Positions 1 through 8,774 of a stretch of 20,147 bases of DNA are shown here, piece by piece. Each line of letters opens with the position of its first letter. The first letter of the stretch is position 1. The stretch is from an uncultured bacterium. Its GTDB lineage: Bacteria; Patescibacteriota; Gracilibacteria; Absconditabacterales; Absconditicoccaceae. The position numbers and the translations under genes were made by a program. The notes below the pieces were generated by a model, which was not told where the DNA came from, searched no databases, and worked only from the letters and a program-made list of their open reading frames with translations. Location of the stretch: the NCBI GenBank assembly GCA_937906635.1, contig CALCYP010000100.1, positions 1 to 20,147 of the forward strand, read 5' to 3'.

Positions 1-117
1 CCAGCGACAAAAGTGGGCAACCCTGCTGAAGCCGGATGACTTTCAGTCAAAACGCCTCTCGGCTCACTCGCTCCGAAGTACTTCGGGACGAAGATGAGCC
101 GAAATCTTTTAGTTTAA
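1..117. repeat. GC-rich stem-loop at window edge, possibly overlapping a gene 3' end
   Basis: Positions 60-101 form a long imperfect hairpin: outer arms CGGCTCA and TGAGCCG, inner arms CCGAAG and CTTCGG around a TA loop. The GC content is far above the surrounding AT-rich sequence and resembles the other palindromic repeats of the window. On the + strand frame 1 is open from the edge to a TAA at 115-117 (38 codons, one TGA), so this may also be the end of a gene that starts outside the window. I do not recognise that peptide. From 118 to 193 there is only AT-rich spacer with the ybaB promoter. Confidence 0.45.
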
Positions 118-131
118 TTCTTTAATTATAC

Positions 132-161
132 TTGAAAAATAATTATTTATATTTATATATT
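132..161 (+). promoter_or_regulatory. putative sigma70-type promoter of the ybaB-like gene
   Basis: A -35-like TTGAAA at 132-137 is followed after 16 bp by TATATA (154-159), or after 18 bp by TATATT (156-161). It lies about 35 bp upstream of the ATG at 194. In DNA this AT-rich such matches are easy to find by chance, so this is inference from spacing and position. Confidence 0.4.
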
Positions 162-193
162 CATTGTTTTTTAATCTTTAAAATAATATTATT

Positions 194-574
194 ATGGCAT
201 TTTGATGAAGCTTTTGAAAAATGGGGCAAATGAAACAAGCTTATGACAAGTACAAGACTTTGAAAAAGAGCTTGGATAATTTAGTTATTAGAGCAAAAGA
301 GGGAAAATATATTGATGAAAATTGAAATGAAGTTCAGTGAGCAGTAGTTGTTGATATTGACTGAGAGATGAAATTAAAAAATTTTGTTATAAATGATACG
401 ACATTATTAAATCCAAACAAAAAATCTGAGTTAGAGAATGTTATCATGGCTACATTTCAAAAGGCACAAACAAAGGCACAAGAAGTAGTGGCTGAAAAGA
501 CAAAAGATGTTTTGTGAGTAGATCCAAACAATTTATGAGCTTTGTGAGATATGCTTTGAGGATTAGGTGGATAG
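194..574 (+). CDS. YbaB/EbfC family nucleoid-associated protein
   Basis: 126 codons with UGA = Gly. The family binds DNA as a small dimer and is usually linked to recR/dnaX. The N-terminus (MAFGGSFGKMGQMKQAYDK) has the Gly/Met-rich start typical of YbaB. The middle has the family pattern: short strands ending in ID-G-EMKLKNFVI, an acidic turn, a long helix (KSELENVIMATFQKAQTKAQE), and a Gly-rich tail ending GDMLGGLGG. At least nine glycines are UGA (for example DEN-UGA-NEVQ-UGA-AVVVDID-UGA-EM), making this a clean proof of the code. Length matches the family (about 100-130). The ATG at 194 keeps the typical N-terminus; ATGs at 221 and 230 are alternatives. No clear Shine-Dalgarno is visible. 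Confidence 0.85.
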
Positions 575-576
575 TA

Positions 577-607
577 TTAATTAATAATTAAGAATTAATA
601 ATTTTTT
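577..607. repeat. AT-rich spacer repeat (AATTAATAATTAAGAATTAAT type)
   Basis: A spacer built from AATTAATAATTAAGAATT units directly after the YbaB gene. Similar units recur at about 2906-2938, 4066-4090 and 15713-15745, each time at a gene boundary. Confidence 0.5.
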
Positions 608-608
608 T

Positions 609-683
609 GTCATTTCGAAGCTTTAGCTGAGAAATCCATTGTTGATGCTTGATAGATTTCTCGCCCTTTGGGCTCGAAATGAC
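609..683. repeat. 75-bp palindromic repeat, GTCATTTCGA family
   Basis: The element begins GTCATTTCGAAGC and ends GCTCGAAATGAC, so the ends are inverted repeats. Inner arms GAGAAATC and GATTTCTC also pair. A second copy with the same ends and inner arms lies at 3595-3673 inside a coding gene. It is placed to fold in RNA and could act as a terminator after the YbaB gene. Confidence 0.8.
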
Positions 684-691
684 TTATTTTT

Positions 692-778
692 GGAAGGTTG
701 GCCGAGTGGTCGAAGGCGCATGTTTGGAGTACATGTTTCCGAGTTTTCGGGACCAGGGTTCGAATCCCTGATCTTCCG
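692..778 (+). tRNA. tRNA-Ser(GGA)
   Basis: A class II tRNA with acceptor GGAAGGT pairing to ATCTTCC, a D-arm containing GGCCGAGTGG, and anticodon stem CATGT/ACATG around the loop TTGGAGT (anticodon GGA). A long variable arm (CCGAGTTTTCGG) and T-arm GGTTCGAATCC follow. It reads UCC/UCU. The discriminator is G; CCA is not encoded. Confidence 0.95.
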
Positions 779-782
779 TAAT

Positions 783-862
783 TTTAGCTTATTGCTGTTA
801 GCTGATAGCTAATAACATTTGTTTCTTTTGCTATTAGCTATGTGCTATTGGTTATTAGCCAA
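783..862. repeat. AT-rich inverted repeat between the two Ser tRNAs
   Basis: Several GCTATTAGCTA / TTAGCTGATAGCTAAT-like units occur in both orientations between the tRNAs, giving partially self-complementary spacer DNA. No coding potential is visible. Confidence 0.4.
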
Positions 863-865
863 TAT

Positions 866-952
866 GGAAGATTGGCCGAGTGGTTGAAGGCGCACGTCTC
901 GAACACGTGTTCCCGCTTAAGCGGGACTAGGGTTCGAATCCCTAATCTTCCG
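866..952 (+). tRNA. tRNA-Ser(CGA)
   Basis: A class II tRNA with acceptor GGAAGAT pairing perfectly to ATCTTCC, D-arm GGCCGAGTGG, and anticodon stem CACGT/ACGTG around loop CTCGAAC (anticodon CGA, codon UCG). The long variable arm is CCCGCTTAAGCGGG, followed by T-arm GGTTCGAATCC. It shares most of its body with the tRNA at 692, so the pair probably arose by duplication. Confidence 0.95.
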
Positions 953-971
953 TTTTTTTGTTTTGTAAAAA

Positions 972-2228
972 TTAATATTTGCTGTTTATTATTTCGGCAA
1001 TTCCTCAAAATAAATCTTGTATCGTCTCGTGGTCGGAATAGTTTAGTATTATTTCAATTCTTTTTAGAGATTCTTGTTTTCAAAATTTATCTACCATTTC
1101 TTTTGCAAAATCTTCTTTTTGTTTTTTTGTGAAATATATTTTTGTATTCTTTTTTGGGATTGAAAATAAGTTTTCTAATTCTTTAAAATGTTGTTTTGTC
1201 TCATTTGCATATAAGTCATATATTCAGAAGTATATTTTTTCATTTTCTAAATTTATAATTGCTCGATCAGCTTCTCATGGAGTTCGTTTTGTCATTCAAT
1301 TTGTAAAGTCTGTGTTGAAGTAGGTCATTCAGATTATTTCAGGATTTTGTAGCATGAATGTATTTAGTTGGTATAGCCATTCATTTTTTTTATCGTAATC
1401 ACTTTCGTAAGCTAATTTTGATTTAATAAAACTGTATGTTCAGTCGTATCGTACAGCAGTTGTTCAGACTTCATCGATGAAAATTGGTTTGTTAAATGAT
1501 TTTAGTCTATTCAAGGTGTCTCGACTTGAATCGTTTAAAATTCTGTTTGGGCTGTATCGCTGTCTGCTGTAGGTCGCTTTTCATCGGTTGTAAAATGTGA
1601 CTCACATTATGTCAACATAGTGGTCTCATGGGTAGTAATCTTCAAATTTGTAACAATCTGTCTTATATTTATTACATGTGATCAATTTTGCATTTTGTGA
1701 TGGTGTTTCGTTTGTAGGCATATCTCGATGATTTACTGAGAAATCAAACAAAATATTGTTTTGGTCTAATCACATCTCTCTGGAAAGTTCCCGGACATGG
1801 ATTCGTGCTTGTTTGAATTCTTCTGGATTTGATCATCGTGGGTATCGTCCTCAATTCATTTCATGCATTGTCCTGAAAATTACTTTTAAGTCGTTATTTT
1901 TTATTGTTTGAAAAAATTGTCTATATTCGTTATCGAATATTCATTCTGCGACTTGTTTTGCTGAATATGAATTTGGTGATAGTGTTATGTGATAAATCTT
2001 TCATGTTCATAGAAAATTGTTTAAGTTATCTATTGTCCGTAAAATATCTTCTGATCGTGGATCGAAAATGAATCAAACTATTTTGAAATCAAAATTGTAT
2101 TTGTTTTGTATTTCTACTATGTTTGTGATTGTATTGTCAGCCGACTTAATACCAAAAACATATCAATTTGCCGTTGAAATTCAGAGTGTTAATAGAGATA
2201 TAAGTAGTAATTTTTTAATTAGTTTCAT
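972..2228 (-). CDS. exported GH26-like glycoside hydrolase (putative beta-mannanase family)
   Basis: 418 codons with UGA = Gly. A signal peptide opens the protein (MKLIKKLLLISLLTLGISTA), so it is probably secreted. Around residues 117-130 it reads FRTMHEMNGGRYPRG, matching the GH26 acid/base motif (HEMNG-WYPW) with Glu123 as the candidate acid/base. Around residue 250 it reads PIFIDEVGTTA, matching the GH26 nucleophile strand with Glu253. GH26 enzymes cleave beta-mannans and related glucans. The usual aromatic after HEMNG is replaced (GRYP), so substrate and activity are uncertain. Glycines are mixed UGA/GGN. The ATG follows a short spacer containing a GC-rich repeat, and the gene runs convergent to the tRNA-Ser genes. 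The family call is by motif only. Confidence 0.7.
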
Positions 2229-2258
2229 GGCGTAATTATTTTTTAATTTGCACTTGAA

Positions 2259-2342
2259 TTGCTCCCCTTGGGGAGCTGCCGAAGGCTGTGGGGGTTTAAC
2301 CCCTATCTAGCTTCGCGCGCAACTTCCCCGAGGGGAAGAACT
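2259..2342. repeat. GC-rich palindromic repeat cluster
   Basis: Nested inverted repeats: GCTCCCCTTGGGGAGC, then GGGGGTTTAACCCCTA, then CTTCCCCGAGGGGAAG. It lies between the kinase-like and GH26-like genes (both - strand). The GC content contrasts strongly with its surroundings. It belongs to the same class of intergenic element as those at 5790, 7290, 11015 and 13751. Confidence 0.75.
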
Positions 2343-2350
2343 TAATTTTT

Positions 2351-2905
2351 TTAAATTCAAAATTCTTCAACGACTTTGCTGATTTGGTCGTTTAGTTCTT
2401 GTAATGTTCAATTGTTTGTAAATATATGATCTGATAATGCCATACATTTTGATAAATTTTGTTTGGTTGGATCTGTGTTTGTCATTTCTCTCTGTTCGTT
2501 CATAATGAATTCATCGTATGAGATATGATCTGTCTCGCTTCATCTGAGTACTGCTCTTTCATATCTAATTTTTGGATCAGCGTCTACTGAAAATAGCAAA
2601 AATTTATCTTTTCATTTCAATGCTAAAGCTTCTCATTCTGCTCTAATACTTTCTATTATACAATTTTTCCCAGTTTCTTGTGCTTGTTTGTATAACTCCT
2701 CTACTATGTATGATGGTCAGTACTTAGCGCGTAAGTCATTTGCTACTTCGACCATACTATCTCTATTTACAGGCATTCATCTTTTTTCGATTTCTTGTAT
2801 CAAATAAGCTCTGACTGAAAAATGTACAAATCATTTGTTTTTTACCAAATAATCTACGATTGTTCATTTACCTGCACCGAGTGTTCATGTGATTCAGATT
2901 ATCAT
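2351..2905 (-). CDS. P-loop nucleotide/dephospho-CoA kinase-like protein
   Basis: 184 codons with UGA = Gly. It opens MIIGITGTLGAGKGTIVDYL: residues 7-15 are a perfect P-loop (GTLGAGKGT) in which several glycines are UGA. Further features fit the adenylate/cytidylate/dephospho-CoA kinase fold: a conserved block near RAYLIQEIEKRG, a second strand (CIIESIR), a DADP-IRYER lid-type arginine segment and a GSETD motif. The precise substrate cannot be read from sequence. Similar proteins are common in Patescibacteria and usually carry only the label AAA family ATPase. It sits 39 bp downstream of the DUF456 gene on the same strand, with an AT-rich repeat between. Confidence 0.8.
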
Positions 2906-2944
2906 AATTAATAATTAAGAATTAAAAATTAAGAATTTTTGATT

Positions 2945-4063
2945 CTATTTAATATTGTTGTAATAAATAATATCAAAATTTCAATCACAATCCGATAATT
3001 CAGTTTTGTTTAGTTTTTCATATTGTGTTGTTCATTCAAAATATCGATTTCAATTTTCATCATTTTCTTCGGTTTCAAATTGTCATCGATTATCGTATCT
3101 GTAGCATCAAACTAATTTTAATTTTAGATCTTTTTTTACTTCCATTTTTGATACATATCAATCGCCACTTCATCATCAGCAAGTGTCCAATATATTGATG
3201 TATAGTTTTCATTTTTCTGTGGTTAGTGAAACTGGCTTATTGTTTCTATGGCAACTTCATTGGTCGTTGCTTGTGTCTTTTATACTAAATCGAGTATTTC
3301 GGTTTTCTCAAGTGCTGTATGATACTTTTGTATCTTCAAATTTTATTTTGTAGTACTGTCATTTGTTTATTACTTTAAATTCTTGTGGTGTGTCGTAGTT
3401 TGATTCTCTGACTTCTCGATAATTTTCGTCAAATTGGCTTTTGTGTCATATTGCAAATCCAATTCTTGGAATTAGGTAAACGGCGACAATTATTGTGTAC
3501 ATTACTTTTAATAGAATTCATCCCAAAAATCATATAAATGATCAAAGTGCTGCTTTGAATGCTTTTTTGTGGTTTAGTGTTTGTAGTTTGCTTTGTCATT
3601 TCGAAGCCGATTTATCGGCCGAGAAATCTACTTTACGTTTTGTGGATTTCTCCTCGTTCCTCGTCGAAATGACATGTTTTTGATACATTATTTCTCATAT
3701 GTATGCTCAGACAAATGGTCATCAAAGCAGTCAAATTAGTCCAAATGGTCAGATTACTATTCAAAATAACGGCAAAATTATCACTCAAACGATTAATCAA
3801 ATTGTGCTTCATCTGGTTCATCGTTTTGTTCATCACATTTTTTTTGTTCATATTACTGGTGTGATGTAATCTACTGCTGTGACTAATGCCATAAATATTC
3901 ATAGTATTACTATTTGTGTTGTCGTGAAGCAATTTTTATCTGCTATTTGGAAAAATATTACGGCTATGTAGCTCAAAAGTGGTCAAGGCAATATTGGCAA
4001 AAAATCTCCGGCAAATCATAGGAGTAGAAATATTATTCATAGTATTATTCGTAGTCGAGTCAT
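2945..4063 (-). CDS. DUF456 membrane protein with in-frame palindromic-repeat insertion and a C-terminal extension
   Basis: 372 codons with UGA = Gly. Residues 1-125 are typical DUF456: several Gly-rich membrane segments, including GFAGDFLPILPGPLLSY, a VTAVDYITPVIGTKKMGG loop, and GPFVGAYIGEIM. The last DUF456 signature, KAFKAALGSFIGFLGG-LLK, follows at about residues 165-185. Between them, residues 131-157 are encoded by a 79-bp palindromic repeat (3595-3673) that is open in this frame and translates to a charged linker (STRNEEKSTKRK). After the membrane core comes a hydrophilic domain of about 180 residues containing an ILDTCGGGSGDGY stretch, which I do not recognise. DUF456 function is unknown. 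Stop TAG at 2945. Confidence 0.8.
3595..3673. repeat. 79-bp palindromic repeat inserted inside the DUF456 gene
   Basis: The ends GTCATTTCGAAGC and GTCGAAATGAC and inner arms GAGAAATC / GATTTCTC match the intergenic copy at 609-683. Here the element lies within an open reading frame and is translated through. It falls between the last two recognisable DUF456 segments, where a hydrophilic loop is expected. Confidence 0.85.
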
Positions 4064-4164
4064 TGTAATTTAGAATTAATAATTTTTTCTGTTTATTCAA
4101 TATTTTTTTATTTTTATTTTTAGGCAATATTTTTAACAATTATTTTTAATGATATTGTTTTCAT

Positions 4165-4200
4165 GTATAAAAAAAGATGCATCCTTAAATGAAGGATGTC
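4165..4200 (-). terminator. rho-independent terminator after the split amidase gene
   Basis: Arms CATCCTT (4180-4186) and AAGGATG (4192-4198) form a hairpin. On the - strand it is followed by an uninterrupted run of seven T residues. It lies about 26 bp after the code-25 stop (4226) and about 38 bp after the UGA at 4238. Confidence 0.75.
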
Positions 4201-4225
4201 TCATTTTGCCTTAAAATGGAATTAA

Positions 4226-5596
4226 CTATAAATCAAATCAATTGTTTGTGTGTGTTATATGAAATCCTCGTGTCCACCTATTAGTAAACCAATAATTGTA
4301 AGTTTGATTAAACATTGAATAATCCTTCCTATTATTACAGTGTCCTGAATAGTAAACTTGGTTATTGCTAATTTTAGTTACTATCATGCTATGTGTGTAA
4401 TATGGTGATTGCCCTGATTGTGGTGCTGGATCAGCCATTGATATTACATCTCCATTTTGAATTATGTTAGCAGTCCATAAATCGCTTGGACTAACTACTG
4501 TAGTGTATTGTCCACAGTCTTATAAATATCTTTTTAAACCATTGGCTGTTGACCAGGAAATGGAATAAATATCATCATTTGTATTAGTAGTCCCTTGATT
4601 ATCATAATACCAAACATTACAACTATTGCTATCCCCGGAAACATTTACGAATCCTCCTGCTTTTAAGCATTGTGAAACAAAATTAGTACAATCAAGTGGA
4701 AATACTTTGTAAGTAGGATTATAATATGTGTTTGAACAATCTCCAGAATTACTTGTGTGAACTTTTGCATAATTGATTGCTATCCATCTGCTATATGTCC
4801 CACGGATTTCTCCGTCTGATGTGGCATTCCCTTTTACATTTATTGTTTCAAAATATTCATCTTTGGAAATATCACTTTGGATAAACTCAGTGTAACTGTC
4901 CAAAAATTCTTTTTCTTTTGCTTCTAACCTTGATCTTGCATCTTTATTGTAGATACTATGTGACCAATTCTCTTTTTTAAATTCAGATATATTAGAATAA
5001 ATTTCTAAATCTTTGTCAAATTCGTAACCATAAATAAAGTTGGCAATCATGAACTTTTGACCTTCCTTTTTTACTATAAAGAATTGTTCTTTAGTATCTT
5101 CGTAACCTGGGTCTTTTGAAGCTCTACCATCAACAATTACAGGAATTACGAACAATCCATTTTTTTCCATTATTTCAAAGGGTTCGATACGAATACTTTT
5201 GATGTATGGTAGAGGTTCAGTGTAATCACTTTCGTCAGGAGATAAATAATGTACACATTCATATAGTGTCATTTTTGTTTCCTGAAAAATGTATTCATTC
5301 AAAAAGTCTGTACGATTTAGTGTGTACGATTCTCTGTTTACCCAATTTTCGTGGAGTTGTGAGCGGTATTCGTAGACTGATGCTATCATTTCGTGGATTT
5401 GTACCAAATCTTCTAAAGAAAGACCAGATACTTCTTGTGTTAAGTAACTTGTATCAAACAGGTAGTCGTACCCGGTGTGGATAGTAGAATTCACTTGACC
5501 TTCTTTGTGGTCAATACTATTTTGTTCGGATTTTTGGCAACCAAAAACGGTCATTAGTAAAGCCGAGCAAATAATTAACAAAATTTTTTTAACCAT
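4226..5596 (-). pseudogene. lipoprotein amidase_6-like gene split by an in-frame UAA; UGA-free, probably acquired
   Basis: The N-terminus MVKKILLIICSALLMTVFGC is a lipoprotein signal with Cys20 as the lipidated residue. The C-terminal part resembles the putative amidase domain of Firmicutes-type exported proteins: a FPLDCTNFVSQCLKAGG block (candidate nucleophile Cys303), WYYDN, SWSTANGLKRYL, then GDVIS and YYTHSMIV (candidate His402). A UAA at 4520-4522 (codon 359) interrupts the domain between Cys and His, yet the same frame continues without another stop for over 90 codons. All glycines up to the UGA at 4238 are GGN. That UGA looks like the donor's stop; in code 25 it would add GFDL before TAG at 4226. 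The product is truncated, read through, or dead. Residues 21-295 are unrecognised. Confidence 0.7.
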
Positions 5597-5663
5597 TTCT
5601 TTAAGTTTTTAAGTTAATTTTTCATTTATTTCTGTTGCCAGGAAATTGTTTTTTAATTACCCC

Positions 5664-5699
5664 GTCACATTACACTCAATATACAAGTATTGTTGTGAC
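5664..5699. promoter_or_regulatory. inverted repeat in the amidase leader
   Basis: Arms GTCACA (5664-5669) and TGTGAC (5694-5699) flank an inner AATATACAAGTATT dyad. It lies about 70 bp upstream of the amidase start on the - strand, so it is either an operator or a leader hairpin. The rest of 5597-5790 is AT-rich with no gene visible. Confidence 0.35.
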
Positions 5700-5789
5700 A
5701 TAACTGATAAGATCTTTTATACTTCTTCTATTTTAAGGCGTTGTTTCTTGTAATTATTTTTTTATAAAATTCAAGTGAATGTTTTTTTT

Positions 5790-5889
5790 GTCCTCCTTTT
5801 TAAAGGAGGGGGACTCCCGCAGTATTGCGGGGGTGGAGGATTTTAAATCCCTCTGCCCTACGGGCCTCTCCCTTTTTAAAGGGAGACAT
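5790..5889. repeat. GC-rich palindromic repeat after sufB
   Basis: Nested inverted repeats: TCCTCCTTTTTAAAGGAGG, ACTCCCGCAGTATTGCGGG, and CTCCCTTTTTAAAGGGAG. It begins about four bases past the sufB stop and may serve as its terminator. Confidence 0.75.
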
Positions 5890-5892
5890 TTT

Positions 5893-7266
5893 TTATCCTA
5901 ATTCCATATCGATTAGTGTATTGAGTTCTCATGCATATTCGAGTGGAAGTTTTTTTGTAACTTCATTAAAGAATCAGTTTATAATCATACTTGTCGCTTT
6001 TTCTGTAGTGATTCCACGAGATATCAGGTAAAATAGCTTTTGTTCATCGATTTTTCCACTGCTGGCTTCATGTGATACTGAAGATTCTCAGTTATTATCT
6101 ATGATATTTGGAATCGTGATACTTACTGAATCTCAATCAATTAAAATCGCATCACATTTTGTATTGTTTGTGCTGTTTTCTGCTTTTTCATCTATGTAAA
6201 CTAGTCATCTGAATGTGGAAATTCATCATGTCTTGCAGATTGATTTGCTGACTATGTTTGATGTCGTGTTTTTTCATAGGTGAATTACTTTATTTCAGAT
6301 ATCTTGGTCTTGTCAGTTGCTTGCTAATACGATTCAGAGCATGTCTGTCTTGCTATTGTCTCATTTTAGGACACTACAAGGATAAAGCATTGTGGCTCTG
6401 GATCACAAGTTTCCACTGACTCGTTCCATGTATGCATTTTCTCATACTTCTGCTCTTTTTGTATTCAAATTATATGTGTTTGTGGACCGATTTTCTACTG
6501 ATGAATATCTCATTTTTGCATTTTTTCACAAAAATATCTCTACAAGTCATGCATGGATTGAGGATTTATCGTATTTTGGGGCTGAACATCATTCAATATA
6601 GCTACATTCGGCATCATCATCTACTATTATAAGTGTGTGTTCAAATTGTCATCCCGCATAGGTATTCATCCTGAAATATGCTTGAAGTGGTTCATCTGCT
6701 TTGACTCATTTTGGCACATAAATAAATGTCCCTCCACTCCAGACTGCTCCGTGAAGTGCTGCAAATTTATGTTCAGTTGGAGCTACTAAAGTCATGAAAT
6801 GATCTTTTATCAAATCTCAATATTTTTGTAGAGCATTTGGCATATCTTCAAAAACTACTCATTTTTCTGCTCGTTTTTCTTTGATTTTGTGGTAGAAATT
6901 TACACTGTCCATCTGTCATCATGCTCATGCGAGATATCTTTTTTCTGCTTCTGGAATTCAGAGTCTATCAAACTTATCTTTGATTTCTTGTGGTACATCT
7001 TCTCGTTTTGTGGCATATCAAGTATTATCTAAGGCTGGTTTAGCATACCAGACGATATCTTGTAAATTTAATCAACTCAAATCTGGTCAATATTTTGGCA
7101 TTTGTAGTTCGTTGTAGATTTTCAGACATTTCAATCTGTGATGGAGCATTCGCTCTGGTTCTTTTTGGTCTAGAGAAATTTGTCTAATCGTATCTTCGTT
7201 TAGAGTATCTAGGTATATATCGTACTTTATATTACTTGCTGTTTCAAGTGTGGATTTTAGAGTCAT
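5893..7266 (-). CDS. sufB: SufB, Fe-S cluster scaffold protein
   Basis: 457 codons with UGA = Gly. SufB builds Fe-S clusters in the cytoplasm with the ATPase SufC. The protein shows the family landmarks in order: WSGGTFIYVPKG, the beta-helix core (VEIFLGKNAKMRYSSVEN), VIHLGKNTTSNIVSKSI, and the C-terminal SRGITTEKA helix. Two functional residues are recognisable. Cys371 in TKCDAIL and Glu400 in SHEASSGKI have the same 29-residue spacing as the E. coli SufB pair I recall as C405/E434. No sufD or sulfur-transfer gene is in the window, consistent with a reduced SUF system. Its partner sufC lies 6.7 kb upstream on the same strand, with unrelated genes between. Length is typical. Confidence 0.93.
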
Positions 7267-7289
7267 TAGTTTTTGAGTTAATTTATTGC

Positions 7290-7350
7290 GCTCCTTTTTA
7301 CCGTGTCCGGCTTTAGCAGGAAAGGAGCTCCCCGATTTATCGGGGTGAGG
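7290..7350. repeat. GC-rich palindromic repeat upstream of sufB
   Basis: Arms GCTCCTTT and AAAGGAGC enclose a short spacer and are followed by CCCCGATTTATCGGGG. It lies directly upstream of sufB, where sufC would normally be expected to end. Confidence 0.65.
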
Positions 7351-7361
7351 ATTTTTTTATT

Positions 7362-7427
7362 TTTATCTATTTTCTTTTATTATTCAATGAGTTTTAAAAA
7401 AAATCCCCAAATTAATTTTGAGGATTT
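7362..7427 (-). terminator. duplicated terminator module (copy 1)
   Basis: Hairpin AAATCCCCAAATT/AATTTTGAGGATTT, with a T-rich tail on the - strand, after the gene at 7446. The hairpin plus the adjoining TATTCAATGAGTTTT segment recurs almost exactly at 12501-12562. A third hairpin copy is at 8946-8975. Confidence 0.7.
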
Positions 7428-7445
7428 CTTTATTTTAATATTTAG

Positions 7446-7928
7446 TTATCATCCTATAAAAAATCATTTAATCCATAAACTTCATTCTCAAATTATGGTT
7501 TCAAAACTATCTAATTCATTATTGTTTATCTTTTTTATAACATTTTCAATATATTCTCAATGTTCTTTAATTGTTGTATCATTATCTATAACTAAATTTG
7601 TTAATTTTAATCATGTTCTTTCATTTGCGTATAATGAAAATATATTATATATATTTCAATTTTCATCTTTTCGTTCACTTATTTTATATAGACTATCACA
7701 TTTACTTATTATTTTATTATCACAATTTTTTGCTACATTAGTTGATCGTCTATAAAATGATAAATTTTTTCATTCTAAGGATTTCTTTAAAAGTGCTTTT
7801 GTTTCATTGTTATGTCGTTGTATTATTAAATTTGATTTTTTATTTGTTTGTGAAACAATTAAAAGGGTTGCAATAATTAAAATTGTTATCAACAATGTGA
7901 TTAGTATGGGTTTTTTTTCCCTTGTCAT
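7446..7928 (-). CDS. small membrane-anchored hypothetical protein
   Basis: 160 codons with UGA = Gly. Residues 5-26 form one hydrophobic segment (PILITLLITILIIATLLIVS) after a short charged start, so this is a signal anchor or signal peptide with the rest outside. The exported part is rich in Lys, Asn and Ile, has two cysteines about eight residues apart (AKNCDNKIISKCDS), and ends FFIGG. At least seven UGA codons fall in frame, so the gene is native or fully adapted to code 25. I do not recognise the family. The ATG at 7928 is preferred; an upstream GTG at 7979 would lie inside a strong hairpin. Confidence 0.65.
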
Positions 7929-7976
7929 TGAAAAAGTTATGATATAAATGTTATTTGATAAATATTTTTCACAAGT

Positions 7977-8000
7977 CACCGGTGAGTGATCTCACCGGTG
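7977..8000. terminator. strong hairpin after the lipoprotein gene at 8034
   Basis: Perfect 10-bp stem CACCGGTGAG / CTCACCGGTG around TGAT, 33 bp downstream of the lipoprotein stop on the - strand. No T tract follows, so termination is inferred only from strength and position. Its GC content differs from the native terminators. Confidence 0.55.
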
Positions 8001-8033
8001 GTTTACTATAACATTTGTTATGTTAAAAACATT

Positions 8034-8717
8034 TTATGGAACTACATACCATATTACATCATTAAGGTCAAAATACCTTTGTGCTTCTACTTTGACACCG
8101 ATTCTGGTTGTGTAAACTGTTGCATCAAAAGTGTGGCTAGCACCATCACACAGTGTCCAATGTCCTCTATTTGTCCACCCAATCAAAGCCTTGCTGTAGT
8201 AATCATAGCGAATTCCACAATGTGAGTTATTGCTGGTGTAAACTTTTGTAGCTAATTCATCTTTAAATGTAGCGTGAACAACAGGATCTCCTTCAATACC
8301 ACAGGTTGCTTTGTTTTCGCACACTTTCAAGTTGGTGTGGAGTGCATAGCCTTTATCTTCTGGCAAAATTCTATCGTCCGACAAAACTGTGTATGACAGA
8401 TGGTGATGAATGTTTGAATTGAGTTCAAGAGGATTGTGAACATTATAATCGTCATTTTTGTCATTGAAATTGACGATGTCATCAACTGTAATGTATGGTT
8501 TGCATTCAGCTGCTTCATTTAGGTCATATTCAGAATCTGACTCAATGAGAACCATAACAGAGTAAAGTCCTGATGCATCTGTCACTTCAATTGTCTTCTC
8601 AAATGTTACAGGGTTGTCGTTGTTTGATTGTGCGACTTCAGACTTTTCGCAAGAGGAAAAACCAATTGCGAAGAGCATCATGGCAATAATGCCAAATAAT
8701 ACTTGTACTTTTTTCAT
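8034..8717 (-). CDS. lipoprotein of unknown function, UGA-free (probably acquired)
   Basis: 227 codons from the ATG at 8717. An in-frame ATG at 8750 lies in the leader and is not preferred. Residues 1-23 (MKKVQVLFGIIAMMLFAIGF then SSC) are a lipoprotein signal with Cys23, in the SSCEK style common in Bacteroidetes. The mature part has paired cysteines (VCENKATCGIEGD), a His cluster (NIHHHLSY) and a Trp-rich C-terminus (GWTNRGHWTLCDG, then IWYVVP). I do not recognise a family; the C-terminal strands resemble a small beta domain. All dozen or so glycines are GGN, unlike the neighbouring genes where UGA is frequent. Its signal peptide and 160 bp of upstream DNA are shared with the lipoprotein at 10790. 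Confidence 0.8.
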   Translation of the reverse strand: MKKVQVLFGIIAMMLFAIGFSSCEKSEVAQSNNDNPVTFEKTIEVTDASGLYSVMVLIESDSEYDLNEAAECKPYITVDDIVNFNDKNDDYNVHNPLELNSNIHHHLSYTVLSDDRILPEDKGYALHTNLKVCENKATCGIEGDPVVHATFKDELATKVYTSNNSHCGIRYDYYSKALIGWTNRGHWTLCDGASHTFDATVYTTRIGVKVEAQRYFDLNDVIWYVVP

Positions 8718-8774
8718 TTTATTTGTTACTTTTATTTTCCTGTTTCTCAATAGGAAGAAATCAGAGCTTTGTTT

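Noticed and set aside
1..117. A gene 3' end in frame 1 (38 codons to TAA)
   Set aside because: Open frame only, no recognisable sequence, and most of it overlaps a long GC-rich hairpin; reported as a repeat with this caveat.
842..2235. Short + strand ORFs across 842-2235, one starting over the second tRNA-Ser
   Set aside because: They are shadows of the GH26-like gene on the - strand (or of the tRNA), which reads through in code 25 with clear family motifs.
7446..7979. GTG at 7979 as start of the anchored hypothetical protein
   Set aside because: It overlaps the strong hairpin following the lipoprotein gene, and the ATG at 7928 gives a normal signal-anchor N-terminus.
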